Made by a program: the position numbers and the translations under genes. A model generated the notes under the pieces. It had not been told where the DNA came from, ran no database searches, and saw only the letters and a program-made list of their open reading frames with translations. DNA of 64,000 nucleotides from the NCBI GenBank assembly GCA_937900135.1, contig CALCDJ010000018.1, positions 1-64,000 of the forward strand. Direction: 5' to 3'. Of the stretch, positions 1 through 8,977 are shown in pieces (the first letter of the stretch is position 1; every line of letters starts with the position of its first letter). The stretch comes from an uncultured Blautia sp. Lineage in GTDB: Bacteria; Bacillota; Clostridia; Lachnospirales; Lachnospiraceae.

Positions 1-1
1 T

Positions 2-97
2 AGTATGAGTGACAATGAATTAGATCAACTTGCTCCATGGAATGAAAAGGTAAAAATTGAGATAGAGCGTCGAGCAAAAAACTCAAATCAATCATAA
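2..97 (+). CDS. C-terminal fragment of an unrecognised protein
   Basis: An open frame enters from the left edge and stops at TAA 95-97, giving about 31 residues that are mostly polar and charged and end in NSNQS. It is followed at 122-152 by a good intrinsic terminator, which supports it being the real 3' end of a gene. An internal ATG at 5 could start a 30-residue peptide, but no ribosome site can be seen because the window begins there. The family cannot be recognised from this piece. Confidence 0.45.
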   Translation, partial: SMSDNELDQLAPWNEKVKIEIERRAKNSNQS

Positions 98-121
98 ATC
101 ATATGTGAATTGTCAAGGTAT

Positions 122-152
122 TCCGGTTACTGAAAAGTAGCCGGATATTTTT
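122..152 (+). terminator. Intrinsic terminator
   Basis: Ten-base arms 122-131 and 136-145 (TCCGGTTACT/AGTAGCCGGA, one G-U pair) close a four-base loop. A U-rich stretch follows at 146-152. It ends the partial gene at the left edge. Confidence 0.75.
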
Positions 153-168
153 CTATCAACGGCTGAAA

Positions 169-182
169 TTTAAGCGCTTACG
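169..182. promoter_or_regulatory. cre-like catabolite repression site
   Basis: TTTAAGCGCTTACG agrees with the CcpA box (TGWAANCGNTNWCA) at 12 of 14 positions. It lies about 170 bp upstream of the decayed glucosidase and may be left over from its control. Nothing else was recognised between 183 and 352 apart from the ribosome site at 340-345. Confidence 0.3.
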
Positions 183-352
183 ATTACAATGCCGAGAACA
201 AACATTGCGGTACGGTTGTTGTTCCCTTTGTACACTGGCATCAGAAGAAACTCAGTGGTATAAATTTGTACAAATAGTAAAATCTTTTTGTATATTTATT
301 TTTCATAGTTTGTTATGATAGAGAGAGAATACAGTTGGAAAGGAGTACAGTT

Positions 353-610
353 ATGAGTGAGAAGAAAGATTTTAACTGGTGGAAAAAGGCAGTTGTGTAT
401 CAGATATACCCCAAAAGTTTTCAGGACAGCAACGGAGACGGAATTGGAGATTTGAATGGCATTATCTGCTGACTGGATGTAATTGATCAGATTGCAAAAG
501 AGCCAGATAAGAAGATTACATGCAATGGATCAAAGTTTCATGATTTTCTAAGAGAGAGGAGCAAAGAAACCTTCCAGAAGGGAGATCTTATTACTGTTGG
601 TGAGGCATGA
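353..610 (+). pseudogene. Decayed GH13 oligo-1,6-glucosidase / trehalose-6-P hydrolase
   Basis: A good ribosome site (AAGGAG, 340-345) and ATG at 353 open a typical GH13 N-terminus: WWKKAVVYQIYPKSFQDSN followed by GDGIGDLNGII. TGA at 470-472 stops it. In the same frame the sequence then jumps to what looks like the family's later LDVIDQIAKEPDKKI... region and reaches KGDLITVGEA before another TGA at 608-610. Intact enzymes are about 550 residues. Here the section between beta-strand 1 and the VIDxI segment (over 100 codons by comparison with the family) is missing, as is everything after VGEA. This is a deletion remnant, not a functional gene. The intact GH31 gene follows directly. Confidence 0.8.
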
Positions 611-704
611 ATCTACTATATGAAAAAAAGTTGCAGAAGTACCTGATTACAGGTATTGTTGTGGGAAGTGTAAAAGAATAAAAAAGAAAATGGAGCAGAC
701 AAAC

Positions 705-3107
705 ATGGAGAAAAGATACCGAATGAAGACATCACCATGTGCAAAACAAAAAAATATGGTTGTTGGAGACAAATACAGAATTACCATTCTTACAGAATGC
801 CTGATTCGCCTGGAGTACAGCCTGGATGGCTGTTTTGAAGACCGGGCCACTCAGGTGGTGATAAACCGGAATTTTCCGGAGACAGAATTTCGTGAGATAC
901 GTGGAGCAGATGGAATTGAGATACATACACCGGGACTTTATCTGAAATATGATGAAAAAGAATTTTCCCCCAATGGTCTCTGCATACAGTTAAAGAAAGA
1001 TTTTACCGCATGCCAGAGCTGCTGGCATTATGGAGAAGAAATCACAGATCTTGGAGGTACAGCCCGCACTCTTGATGGAGCAAACGGTGCCGTACCGTTG
1101 GGAAGGGGAGTGATCTCCAGAAATGGCATCTCAATTCTGGATGACAGTGGCTCTCAGATATTAAAGGAAGATGGATGGATAGAACCGAGACGGAAGGGAA
1201 TCCAGGATTTCTATTTCTGGGGATATGGGCATAACTACAGGAAGGCTTTGAATGATTTTTACCGGTTATGTGGAAAAACTCCCATGTTGCCACGGTTTGC
1301 TCTTGGAAACTGGTGGAGCAGATTTTACAGATACAGTGAAGAGAGTTATCTTAAGCTTATGGATCGCTTTTCCAGAGAAAAACTTCCCTTTACTGTTGCC
1401 GTTATTGATATGGACTGGCATCTGGTGGAGATTGATCCCAAGTACGGGAGCGGGTGGACTGGCTATACGTGGAACAGAGAATTGTTTCCAGATCCGTCTC
1501 GATTTTTGCAGAAACTTCATGAGCGAGGAATGAAGGTTACTTTAAATGTACATCCCGCAGATGGCGTTCGCGCTCATGAAGAGATGTATGAGGAGATTGC
1601 AAAAGCCCTTGGCGTAGATTATGAAAAAGAAGATCCTGTTGTGTGCGATCCGGTAGATCAGAAGTTTTTGGAAGCATATTTTGAATATCTTCATCATCCC
1701 AGAGAGAAAGAAGGCGTTGATTTCTGGTGGATTGACTGGCAGCAGGGAACATGGACCAGGATGGAAGGTCTGGACCCTCTGTGGATTTTCAATCATTTTC
1801 ATTTTCTCGACAACGGAAGAGATGGAAAAAGACCGTTGACCTTTTCCAGATATGCAGGTCCCGGCAGTCACAGGTACCCCGTGGGATTTTCAGGGGATAC
1901 GATTTCTACCTGGGAATCTCTGGATTTTCAGCCATATTTTACCCTGACTGCATCAAATATAGGATATGGCTGGTGGAGCCACGATATTGGCGGGCATATG
2001 CTGGGCTATAAAAATGATGAAATGGTGGCTCGTTGGGTACAGCTTGGTATCTATTCCCCTATTATGAGACTGCACAGTTCCTGCAGTGAATTTAATGGAA
2101 AGGAACCCTGGCGCTATAAGAAAGAGACAGAAGAAGTTATGGGGCATATGCTTCGGGAACGTCATAGAATGCTGCCGTATCTTTACACGATGAATTATAG
2201 AAGCTATAAGGAAAATATGCCTTTGGTCTCACCGATGTATTATGACTGGCCGGAAAATGAGGAAGCTTATGAAGTGAAAAATCAGTATTTCTTTGGTACC
2301 TCCTTAATGATTGCGCCGATTACCACACCAAGGATCAAAAATCTGAATGTGGCTAAGATCAGAGTGTGGCTTCCCCAGGGGCTCTGGTATGAGAAACATA
2401 CAGGTATGGTATACCGTGGAGGAAGAATGATAGATATGTATCGGGATATAGAAACGATTCCAGTGCTTGTTCCCGCAGGCAGCATTCTTCCCTTTACAGA
2501 TGAGATCCAGGCAGAACAGGCCGGAACAAATCCGGAGTCTTTTCATATTTATGTTTATGCAGGGAAAGATGGAGCATTTACACTTTATGAAGACGATAAT
2601 ATTTCCTGTGAATATGAGCAAGGGGTATGCTGTAAGACACGAATGGAATATCACGAGGATGATAAAGGCGTATTTACCATTTATCCACCAGAAGGAAAAC
2701 AGTCACTCCTTCCAAAGCTGCGTAGCTATAAAATAGAAATGACAGGGTTTGAATGTCCGGCGGAAGCGGTGGTCGTAAAAGCAGATGGACAGAGAATGGA
2801 AGTGCAGAGTTTCTACAACAAGCAGAAAAACGCTGTGGTAGTGGAGATTCCCAGGATAAATACAAACAAAAAAATAGAAGTATCAATAGATGCATCATTC
2901 CGAAAAACAGAGAATGATGAAATAGAAAGATGTTTTTCTTTTCTTGATCAGGCAGAAATAGAATTTACCTTAAAGGATAAGCTATTTACATTGATTCAGA
3001 GGGAAAAACCTGTTTCTGTAATTCTTTCGGAATTGCTGACCATGGATCTGGATAAGGATCTTATGGGTGTTCTTGTGGAACTAATCAGCGCGAATGCCGC
3101 GCAATAG
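705..3107 (+). CDS. GH31 family alpha-glycosidase (alpha-glucosidase/xylosidase type)
   Basis: About 800 residues, full length for a GH31 catalytic core with N- and C-terminal beta domains. The core carries WWIDWQQG, where Asp (about residue 344) is the expected nucleophile. About 54 residues later is RYPVGFSGDT, whose Asp (about 398) is the expected acid/base, then GYGWWSHDIGGH. There is no signal peptide, so it is probably cytosolic and hydrolyses alpha-linked oligosaccharides taken up by a transporter. ATG 705 is preferred over ATG 690 because GGAG at 692-695 lies nine bases upstream. The last ~60 residues (after about 740) are charged and helical rather than beta-rich, unlike the usual GH31 end. 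Substrate cannot be told from sequence. The neighbouring GH13 remnant suggests this was a small alpha-glucan locus. Confidence 0.85.
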   Translation: MEKRYRMKTSPCAKQKNMVVGDKYRITILTECLIRLEYSLDGCFEDRATQVVINRNFPETEFREIRGADGIEIHTPGLYLKYDEKEFSPNGLCIQLKKDFTACQSCWHYGEEITDLGGTARTLDGANGAVPLGRGVISRNGISILDDSGSQILKEDGWIEPRRKGIQDFYFWGYGHNYRKALNDFYRLCGKTPMLPRFALGNWWSRFYRYSEESYLKLMDRFSREKLPFTVAVIDMDWHLVEIDPKYGSGWTGYTWNRELFPDPSRFLQKLHERGMKVTLNVHPADGVRAHEEMYEEIAKALGVDYEKEDPVVCDPVDQKFLEAYFEYLHHPREKEGVDFWWIDWQQGTWTRMEGLDPLWIFNHFHFLDNGRDGKRPLTFSRYAGPGSHRYPVGFSGDTISTWESLDFQPYFTLTASNIGYGWWSHDIGGHMLGYKNDEMVARWVQLGIYSPIMRLHSSCSEFNGKEPWRYKKETEEVMGHMLRERHRMLPYLYTMNYRSYKENMPLVSPMYYDWPENEEAYEVKNQYFFGTSLMIAPITTPRIKNLNVAKIRVWLPQGLWYEKHTGMVYRGGRMIDMYRDIETIPVLVPAGSILPFTDEIQAEQAGTNPESFHIYVYAGKDGAFTLYEDDNISCEYEQGVCCKTRMEYHEDDKGVFTIYPPEGKQSLLPKLRSYKIEMTGFECPAEAVVVKADGQRMEVQSFYNKQKNAVVVEIPRINTNKKIEVSIDASFRKTENDEIERCFSFLDQAEIEFTLKDKLFTLIQREKPVSVILSELLTMDLDKDLMGVLVELISANAAQ

Positions 3108-3114
3108 GAAAAGA

Positions 3115-3159
3115 AAATGCTCAGATGTGGAACAGAGAACAGTTCTCATCTGAGCATTT
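3115..3159. terminator. Bidirectional stem-loop between convergent genes
   Basis: A perfect 13-bp inverted repeat, AAATGCTCAGATG at 3115-3127 and its complement at 3147-3159. On the minus strand it is followed by TTTTCTTTT, so it mainly serves the adenosine deaminase gene. On the plus strand the U-tract is poor. Confidence 0.7.
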
Positions 3160-3165
3160 GATTTG

Positions 3166-4125
3166 TTAAAGGACTATGGGCGTAAAGGCAGCTTTCGCCG
3201 CATTCTCATTCATGCGTCGAAGTTCTTCCTCCGTGAAGTGGAACTGGTTCTGGAGCAGCTGATATTCAGTCTCCAGAGAAGTATGGGAAACGGTCATGTT
3301 ATCAGTGTTCACCGTTACCAGAATACCACGGTCAAAAAACTGACGGATGGGATGCTGGGACAGGGAAGGAACCGCTTTGGTCTGCAGATTGCTGGTAGGA
3401 CACATTTCCAGTGCAATCTGTTCTTTTTGTAACAGGTTCATGCAGTCTTCGGAAAATCTGGCAGCACATCCGTGACCAATTCTTCGTGCGCCGAAGGAAA
3501 CGGCTTTGTTGATATTTTCGTAGTCGCCGCATTCTCCGGCATGGATGGTAAAGGGCAGAGAACTCTGATAAGCAAGGTGGAACAGCGGTTCAAAATTGGA
3601 TAGAGGAACGGCTCCTTCTGCGCCGGCCAGATCCAGCCCCGCCACACCCTTTTTTTGATAAGCCACAGCCAGTTGGGCAGTTTCCTCATTGGCTTTAAAA
3701 GGACCGGTGACCATCATGCAGAGAAGAATTCCAATCTGAATATGGAAGTTTGCTTCTTTTGCAAGCTGTACTCCATGCAAAACCGCTTCCACAGCCTGCT
3801 GTTGGGTGAGGGAACCGGCTGTATGCAGCTGGGGAGCAAACCGGATTTCTGCATAACAAAGGCCCTGCTTTTCCAGTTGACGGATCAGATCATAGGCGGC
3901 AAGTGTGAGAGCCCGTTCTGTCTGCAACAGGCGGGTGGGCAGGTCAAAACATTTCAGATATTCCACAAGACTGGTACATCCCGGGCTTACTGTTACAGCC
4001 TCCTGAATTTCTTGTTCGGTCAGAGCCAGTTCATTTTCCCTGGCCAGTTCCTGAAAACATTCATAGGACAGAGAGCCATCCAGATGAAGGTGCAGGTCAA
4101 TCTTAGGAAAGTCAAATCGATTCAT
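3166..4125 (-). CDS. add: Adenosine deaminase
   Basis: 319 residues of the amidohydrolase-fold adenosine/AMP deaminase family. It converts adenosine (or deoxyadenosine) to inosine in purine salvage. Visible zinc and catalytic motifs: HLHLDGS near the N-terminus, IHAGE in the middle (HAGE carries a zinc His and the catalytic Glu), a second zinc-region GHG, and NTDNMTVS in place of the common STDDP near the C-terminus. No signal peptide; cytosolic. It is alone on the minus strand, convergent with the GH31 gene. Confidence 0.85.
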   Translation of the reverse strand: MNRFDFPKIDLHLHLDGSLSYECFQELARENELALTEQEIQEAVTVSPGCTSLVEYLKCFDLPTRLLQTERALTLAAYDLIRQLEKQGLCYAEIRFAPQLHTAGSLTQQQAVEAVLHGVQLAKEANFHIQIGILLCMMVTGPFKANEETAQLAVAYQKKGVAGLDLAGAEGAVPLSNFEPLFHLAYQSSLPFTIHAGECGDYENINKAVSFGARRIGHGCAARFSEDCMNLLQKEQIALEMCPTSNLQTKAVPSLSQHPIRQFFDRGILVTVNTDNMTVSHTSLETEYQLLQNQFHFTEEELRRMNENAAKAAFTPIVL

Positions 4126-4269
4126 ACAAAATCCCCCTTTTGGAATAGATGATACGATTATAACAGAAATAGTGAAAAATAGCTTGCAGTTTTTTAGGCT
4201 TAACAGTTTTTCTTTTTGATGCTACAATAGAAGTCAGATAGCAGATAATCCACAAAAGAAAGGGATATT

Positions 4270-4692
4270 ATGAAAAAAAAGAAAAACAAAAAGCCTGTAA
4301 AGCAGGAAATAAAAAAAGCAAAAAAATTTCTGGAATATTACTATATGATTCCAGAGGAGGTGGAGGTAAAACGCCTTTCCGGTTATATTCACTGCGTGGA
4401 TGAGGAAATGGTGGAAATCTGGAGAGAATTAAACCTGATGGAAGTGGTTCTTGTCAGTGATTCCCTTATTTTTCAGGATTCCATGGAAAGCTTTGAGGAT
4501 CCCGCTGATCTGGAGTTTTTGAAACATCATGGGATCAAAACCGTCTATCAGGTGAGCTATGAAGAACAGGATCAGGAGATGGCAAAAAAAATTCTGGCAG
4601 AGCTTCTGAAGGAAACAGGCGGATTTCTCTGTTGTGATACCGAGGACTTTGCCCCCTTCTATGGGTTAGAAGATCTGGATAAACTGGCATAA
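4270..4692 (+). CDS. Conserved hypothetical protein, 140 residues
   Basis: Starts with a very basic stretch (MKKKKNKKPVKQ) after a good ribosome site (AGAAAGGG, about 4257-4264). The rest is an acidic alpha/beta protein with CC-containing GGFLCCDTEDFAPFYG near the end. There are no membrane segments. The family is not recognised. The body (MIPEEVEVKRLSGYIHCVDEE onwards) has the even hydrophobic spacing of a folded domain, and the length and codon use look real. It stands alone between the divergent add gene and a downstream oxidoreductase. Confidence 0.6.
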   Translation: MKKKKNKKPVKQEIKKAKKFLEYYYMIPEEVEVKRLSGYIHCVDEEMVEIWRELNLMEVVLVSDSLIFQDSMESFEDPADLEFLKHHGIKTVYQVSYEEQDQEMAKKILAELLKETGGFLCCDTEDFAPFYGLEDLDKLA

Positions 4693-4766
4693 CGAATATA
4701 GCAGAAACGGATCATTCACTGTATGAAAAAGAGAACTTGAGATCTTAAGAAATGGGGGTATCATAT

Positions 4767-5753
4767 ATGAAAATTAATTTTGCAGTAATCGGAACCAACA
4801 AGATTACGGATCGATTCTTAGCTGCCGCCGCAGAAGTAGAAGAGTTTTGCCTGAAGGGTGTGTATTCCAGAACCATGGAACGGGCAGAAGCATATGGAAA
4901 AAAACATGGGGCAGAACTATATTTTGACAGTCTCAGGGAACTTGCCGCATGTCCCCAAATCCATGCTGTGTACATTGCAAGCCCCAACTGCTGTCATGCA
5001 TCTCAGGCAATAGAACTGTTAAAGAGTGGAAAGCATGTATTATGTGAAAAGCCCATAGCATCCAATCTGAAAGAATTTACAGCTATGAGAAATACAGCTG
5101 TGGAACAGAAGCGAGTTCTTTTGGAAGCAATGCGAAATGTATATTCTCCGGGATTTGCTGCAATCAGGGAGCATCTTCCAGAACTTGGCACCATTCGGAG
5201 AGCATCTTTTCAGTATTGTCAGTACTCCAGCAGATATGACAATTTCAAAAAGGGAATCATCGAGAATGCCTTTCGTCCGGAACTGTCTAATGGAGCTCTC
5301 ATGGATATTGGCGTTTACTGTGTGCATCCGGCAGTGATGTTGTTTGGAATGCCCAATCAGATCAGCAGCAGCGCCGTTCGTCTGTCAAATGGAATTGATG
5401 GAGCGGGAACCATTGTACTGGAATATGATGGAATGCAGGCAGAACTTCTTTATTCCAAGATTACAGATTCTTATGTGCCAAGCCAGATTCAGGGAGAAAA
5501 TGCAAGCCTGGTGTTTGAGCCTCTTCATAATCCCTGTGATATCAGGATTTTTTACAGAAATGGGCAGAAGGAGAAGCTGAAGGTTCCTGAAAAGGAAAAT
5601 AATATGAATTATGAATTGGAAGAGTTTCTTCATTTGATCCGAGAGGAAAAGTACGATCATGAATACCTGGAAAATTCTGCTCTGGAAATGAAAGTCATGG
5701 ATGAGGTACGAAGACAGCTGGGCATTGTATTTCCAGCAGACACACAGAAGTAA
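4767..5753 (+). CDS. Gfo/Idh/MocA family NAD(P)-dependent oxidoreductase
   Basis: 328 residues. The N-terminal Rossmann fold begins MKINFAVIGTNKI. The family's EKP motif (HVLCEKPIASN) follows near residue 95, with the C-terminal beta-sheet substrate domain after it. Members oxidise or reduce sugars, inositols and related polyols; the substrate is unknown here. ATG 4767 is chosen over ATG 4752 because TGGGGGT at 4753-4759 makes a ribosome site seven bases before it. It ends on a strong terminator shared with the convergent regulator gene. Confidence 0.8.
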   Translation: MKINFAVIGTNKITDRFLAAAAEVEEFCLKGVYSRTMERAEAYGKKHGAELYFDSLRELAACPQIHAVYIASPNCCHASQAIELLKSGKHVLCEKPIASNLKEFTAMRNTAVEQKRVLLEAMRNVYSPGFAAIREHLPELGTIRRASFQYCQYSSRYDNFKKGIIENAFRPELSNGALMDIGVYCVHPAVMLFGMPNQISSSAVRLSNGIDGAGTIVLEYDGMQAELLYSKITDSYVPSQIQGENASLVFEPLHNPCDIRIFYRNGQKEKLKVPEKENNMNYELEEFLHLIREEKYDHEYLENSALEMKVMDEVRRQLGIVFPADTQK

Positions 5754-5777
5754 GATATGTAGATCATGAAAAAAGAT

Positions 5778-5819
5778 AGCCAGAACATCATCGGTAAAAC
5801 GAGATGTCCTGGCTTTTTT
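5778..5819. terminator. Intrinsic terminator between convergent genes
   Basis: Arms 5778-5789 and 5803-5814 (AGCCAG..ACATC with its complement, one mismatch) are followed by six T residues. It ends the oxidoreductase transcript. The minus-strand gene's stop overlaps its 3' edge. Confidence 0.8.
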
Positions 5820-7335
5820 AAATTTGCTCTGTTGACTGTAACAGTGCAAGGCAAATCTGGTAATAAAGTCGTATTTCTGCATCATTTAAATCATCCTTGA
5901 TGATGCGCTGTATCTTATCCAGACGTTTCAGAAGGCTGCTTCTGTGGATAAACAGAGCATCCGCCGTCTTTGTGAGACTCCGTTCTTTTTGAAGATATGT
6001 GGAAAGAGTCTGAACATATTCGGTATGTTTTTGGTAATCGTGCTGCTGCAAGGAAAGAAGTCCTCCGGGAAGGAGAGAATGTGTATCCATTTCCCGGGAG
6101 CAGGTGAACAGAAGATATTGCAGTGCGCAGGTATAAAAATAGCGAAGCGGTTGGGAGTCGGTGTTTTTTCTTTCTGCCGCATAGCTTGCCTGGAGTAAAA
6201 AGTCATGGAAACGGTTGAGATTTATAAAAGGATTGCTGATACCTCCCAAATATCCCATGCGCTGAACAAATTCTTCAAAAGAAGGAAGGATTCCTTCAGG
6301 CTGCTCCTCCTGTACCTGTATCTTTAAAAGACCAATCAGTTCCCTGTTCTGGAGAGTGGCATAGGCTTTTTGCGGAAAAATAGCATTGATATTTGCGCAC
6401 ATATATTCGTTTGGAAGATATTTCTGTGTTCTTTGTTCCTTCAGCTTAAAACAAACCCAATATTCTCCCGGATTCAGGGAAAAACATTCTTTTTCGGAAT
6501 CATTTAAAGGAATATGCTCAAGAAGCTTCTTTAACCCGGAAATATTCAAAGAATCCGTTTTTCCGTGAGTGCGGATATATTTTACATAAGCCTTGCGAAA
6601 TATAGAAAAGAAGTAATCCATTAAGGGATAGTCCCCTTCCGAAAAAAGGGTGTCTCCTTCATTTACAGAAATACACCCGGTAAACTGTCCTTCCAGAAAC
6701 TGATTGTTGCAGTAACAGTTTTTATTCAGAGAAATGGCAGTAAGATAGGGCTGAGTGATCATACGCTCCAGATTACATACCTCTTTTACTTTTTCGCTGT
6801 ATTCTACAGAAAAGGGCTGCGAATCTTCCTGGACAAGGATATCAGAGGAGCCGTCGGAATTCTGTGAATAGACCAGATAAAAAATATTCTGCAAGGTATG
6901 ATCCACCACACTGATATTCTTTTTTAGAAGCTTTGCTCCTGCTTTTAAAATCTCGCACAGATTAAAATCAAGTTCTTTTTCCAGCTCATCCCGGATATGG
7001 GCGTCCCATTGATCAAAATGGTTGTATAGGGTACTGACTTCATTAAAGACTGTAAAAATCTGATCGGTATGATTGACTACGAGGAGCTGGGTATTCCCAA
7101 GAATCCATTCCTGAGGAAGATGTGTACCAATGGCGATCACAGCGCAGGAAAAGTCAGGTGGCGTTTTGGGAAGGGATTCGGACTGTGCAATATAAAGCGC
7201 GCCTTCCTCAAAAGGAAGCCCTTTGGTATATAAAAGAGGACGGGGACAGTTCAGCAGACGTTCGCTGAGCCCGTATCGTTTGGTTGTATGATGGGAATAT
7301 AAATAGGTCTGAATGATATCAAGATTCAGCTTCAT
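5818..7335 (-). CDS. PucR/CdaR-family transcriptional regulator
   Basis: 505 residues. The C-terminal region (about 430-500) carries the PucR-type helix-turn-helix: SLTKTADALFIHRSSLLKRL followed by DKIQRI. The rest is a long sensory region with no membrane segment. Members usually activate adjacent catabolic genes in response to a substrate (purines, glycerate, allantoin, aromatic compounds). It is divergent from the three-gene operon at 7713-10945 across a 377-bp intergenic region, so it is probably that operon's regulator. The ligand cannot be deduced. Confidence 0.75.
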   Translation of the reverse strand: MKLNLDIIQTYLYSHHTTKRYGLSERLLNCPRPLLYTKGLPFEEGALYIAQSESLPKTPPDFSCAVIAIGTHLPQEWILGNTQLLVVNHTDQIFTVFNEVSTLYNHFDQWDAHIRDELEKELDFNLCEILKAGAKLLKKNISVVDHTLQNIFYLVYSQNSDGSSDILVQEDSQPFSVEYSEKVKEVCNLERMITQPYLTAISLNKNCYCNNQFLEGQFTGCISVNEGDTLFSEGDYPLMDYFFSIFRKAYVKYIRTHGKTDSLNISGLKKLLEHIPLNDSEKECFSLNPGEYWVCFKLKEQRTQKYLPNEYMCANINAIFPQKAYATLQNRELIGLLKIQVQEEQPEGILPSFEEFVQRMGYLGGISNPFINLNRFHDFLLQASYAAERKNTDSQPLRYFYTCALQYLLFTCSREMDTHSLLPGGLLSLQQHDYQKHTEYVQTLSTYLQKERSLTKTADALFIHRSSLLKRLDKIQRIIKDDLNDAEIRLYYQICLALLQSTEQI

Positions 7336-7397
7336 CTAAGCAATTTCCTCCTTTTGGTAAGAGATATGATGGATACTTTTTTGCTCTTTCAGGCAAC

Positions 7398-7648
7398 ATT
7401 TTGTGCACTTTTCATTACAGATTATCTTTATTATAGAGGAATTTTTGATAAATTGCCAGATAAAAATGGAGAAAAGATACATTTTGTATTCTTTTAATGT
7501 AGAAGAGGCACTATTTTGTGCCTTGTTTTTTTTGAAATCAAAAATGCTCTTTTGCATGGCATGACTTGGAGAGACTAAAAAAGAGAAAATCCAGGAAAAA
7601 AATTTGCATTTGTGCAGTCTGCCTGTTTTTTGCCTGATTTGATACAAT
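7398..7648. promoter_or_regulatory. Divergent control region with repeated ATTTTGTGC motifs
   Basis: The 377-bp gap between the PucR-like gene and 7713 contains ATTTTGTGCACTT (7398-7410), ATTTTGTGCC (7513-7522) and CATTTGTGCA (7607-7616), all on the plus strand. A likely -10, TACAAT, is at 7643-7648 without a good -35, as expected for an activated promoter. The repeats are candidate sites for the adjacent regulator. Nothing coding was recognised here. Confidence 0.35.
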
Positions 7649-7712
7649 ATATTCAGCGAAAACAATAAAAAATTTTCACGGTGAGATGAGAATTTGAAAG
7701 GAGAAATGGGAT

Positions 7713-8945
7713 ATGAGCAAAAAAATTGATGAACGTCTGCCAAAAGAGGTTGGGACTGGATTTTATCCGGTAAAGTCTCCATGGGACAAAATGATTTCTT
7801 ATCATGATGCAGCGCATTATGTTCAGCGCTATACCAATGTGGTGAGCGCATCAATCATGCAGGCTTTTCGTATGCTGGTACCGGATTATGTGGAGCGGAG
7901 CAAGGCCATGTGCACCAATGCTTACAACCGCTTGAAATATGTGTATGAAATGATTCCAGGCTACACAGAAATGAATGCGGACCAGCTTCACATGCATCCT
8001 TTTATGAGAGGAAATTTTGTGGGCGGCCTGATTGGAGATGCAGGAGACGAAGATCTTCTGATGTGTGGACGCGTGAATGACTTTGGAACTTATCGGGCAG
8101 AAAAGGAACTGGATATCTGTTATTGGGATCTGGTAGGAACAGAACTTTGCCGTTCCACCACACAGTCTCTGCAGGCATGTGCAGACTGCGCTTCCAAACT
8201 CCGGCCAGAAGGACCTCATATTGAATATCACATGGTAGAAGCGAAAGGTGCCGGAGACAGACATTGTCGTATTGTTGCAGAGTGCCGGAAAAAATTCCCC
8301 ATGCCAGAGCATGAACAGTGGGAGTGCTTCGGACCGGTAGCAACAGAGGACCAGATTAAATTTACAAAAGAAGAAGACTGCATCGATGAGTCTATGATGT
8401 TCCGGGAGGATTGTGATTATCTCTTTTCCAATGGCACCAATATGGAAAAAGACTGGCATAATGCCTATCCTATGGTGACCATGTCTTATGGAGCAACTTA
8501 TATTCTTCCTACGCTGGATGACCTGATTCGTGAAGGCAAACTGACAGATGAACAGGTGGATTATGCAATTCACTGTGTCTGCGAAGCAGCAGGAAAGGCC
8601 ACATTCCTGGATGATTTTGCAAAAGAAGGACTGAGGGTATGGATGGGAGTACCCCATAGTATCAGTAAGGATGATGGACGTTTGATGGGGGGATATCTGG
8701 AAATGTTCCTTCAGAGTCTTCATGCACAGTATGAAGTGGAAGCCTTTAACGGAGAAGAATGCGTTTATGTGATCGACCGTGGGGTACTGGCCAATAATAT
8801 GCCTAAAATGGTAAATGCCTATCTCTGGTTCTGGTATGGAATGACAAAGAGTCTGGTGAATCCACAGTGGTCTCTTTGGGAAGAGGATTCTCCAGAAGGA
8901 AAACTTCGTATTAAGATTGCGAAAAAAATTGATAAGTTCTGTTAA
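7713..8945 (+). CDS. Unrecognised Cys-rich protein, first gene of a PucR-linked operon
   Basis: 410 residues after a clear ribosome site (GAAAGGAG). No signal peptide or membrane helix. The N-terminal third is helical (SASIMQAFRMLVPDYVERSK). A middle block LDICYWDLVGTELCRSTTQS is followed by HMVEAKGAGDRHCRIVAECR, whose GDxxC arrangement recalls L-2-amino-thiazoline-4-carboxylate hydrolase-like proteins; this is a weak resemblance only. The C-terminal half is rich in Trp, Met and Tyr. It has more than a dozen Cys but no evenly spaced Fe-S motif. It sits 32 bp before a GcvT-like gene, then an SDR, so it probably takes part in the same catabolic route. Function unknown. Confidence 0.6.
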   Translation: MSKKIDERLPKEVGTGFYPVKSPWDKMISYHDAAHYVQRYTNVVSASIMQAFRMLVPDYVERSKAMCTNAYNRLKYVYEMIPGYTEMNADQLHMHPFMRGNFVGGLIGDAGDEDLLMCGRVNDFGTYRAEKELDICYWDLVGTELCRSTTQSLQACADCASKLRPEGPHIEYHMVEAKGAGDRHCRIVAECRKKFPMPEHEQWECFGPVATEDQIKFTKEEDCIDESMMFREDCDYLFSNGTNMEKDWHNAYPMVTMSYGATYILPTLDDLIREGKLTDEQVDYAIHCVCEAAGKATFLDDFAKEGLRVWMGVPHSISKDDGRLMGGYLEMFLQSLHAQYEVEAFNGEECVYVIDRGVLANNMPKMVNAYLWFWYGMTKSLVNPQWSLWEEDSPEGKLRIKIAKKIDKFC

Positions 8946-8977
8946 AAAACAGTAAAAAGTGGAAAGGGGCGCATACT

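Noticed and set aside
641..654. ACCTG/CAGGT hairpin before GH31 as terminator
   Set aside because: Five-base stem without T-run; not significant.
7336..7854. 172-codon minus-strand frame upstream of the Cys-rich gene
   Set aside because: Low-complexity translation, no ribosome site and overlap with the real gene start; treated as the divergent control region.
7851..8723. 290-codon antisense frame within the 7713 gene
   Set aside because: Shadow of a real gene; the plus-strand frame has the ribosome site, operon spacing and protein-like composition.
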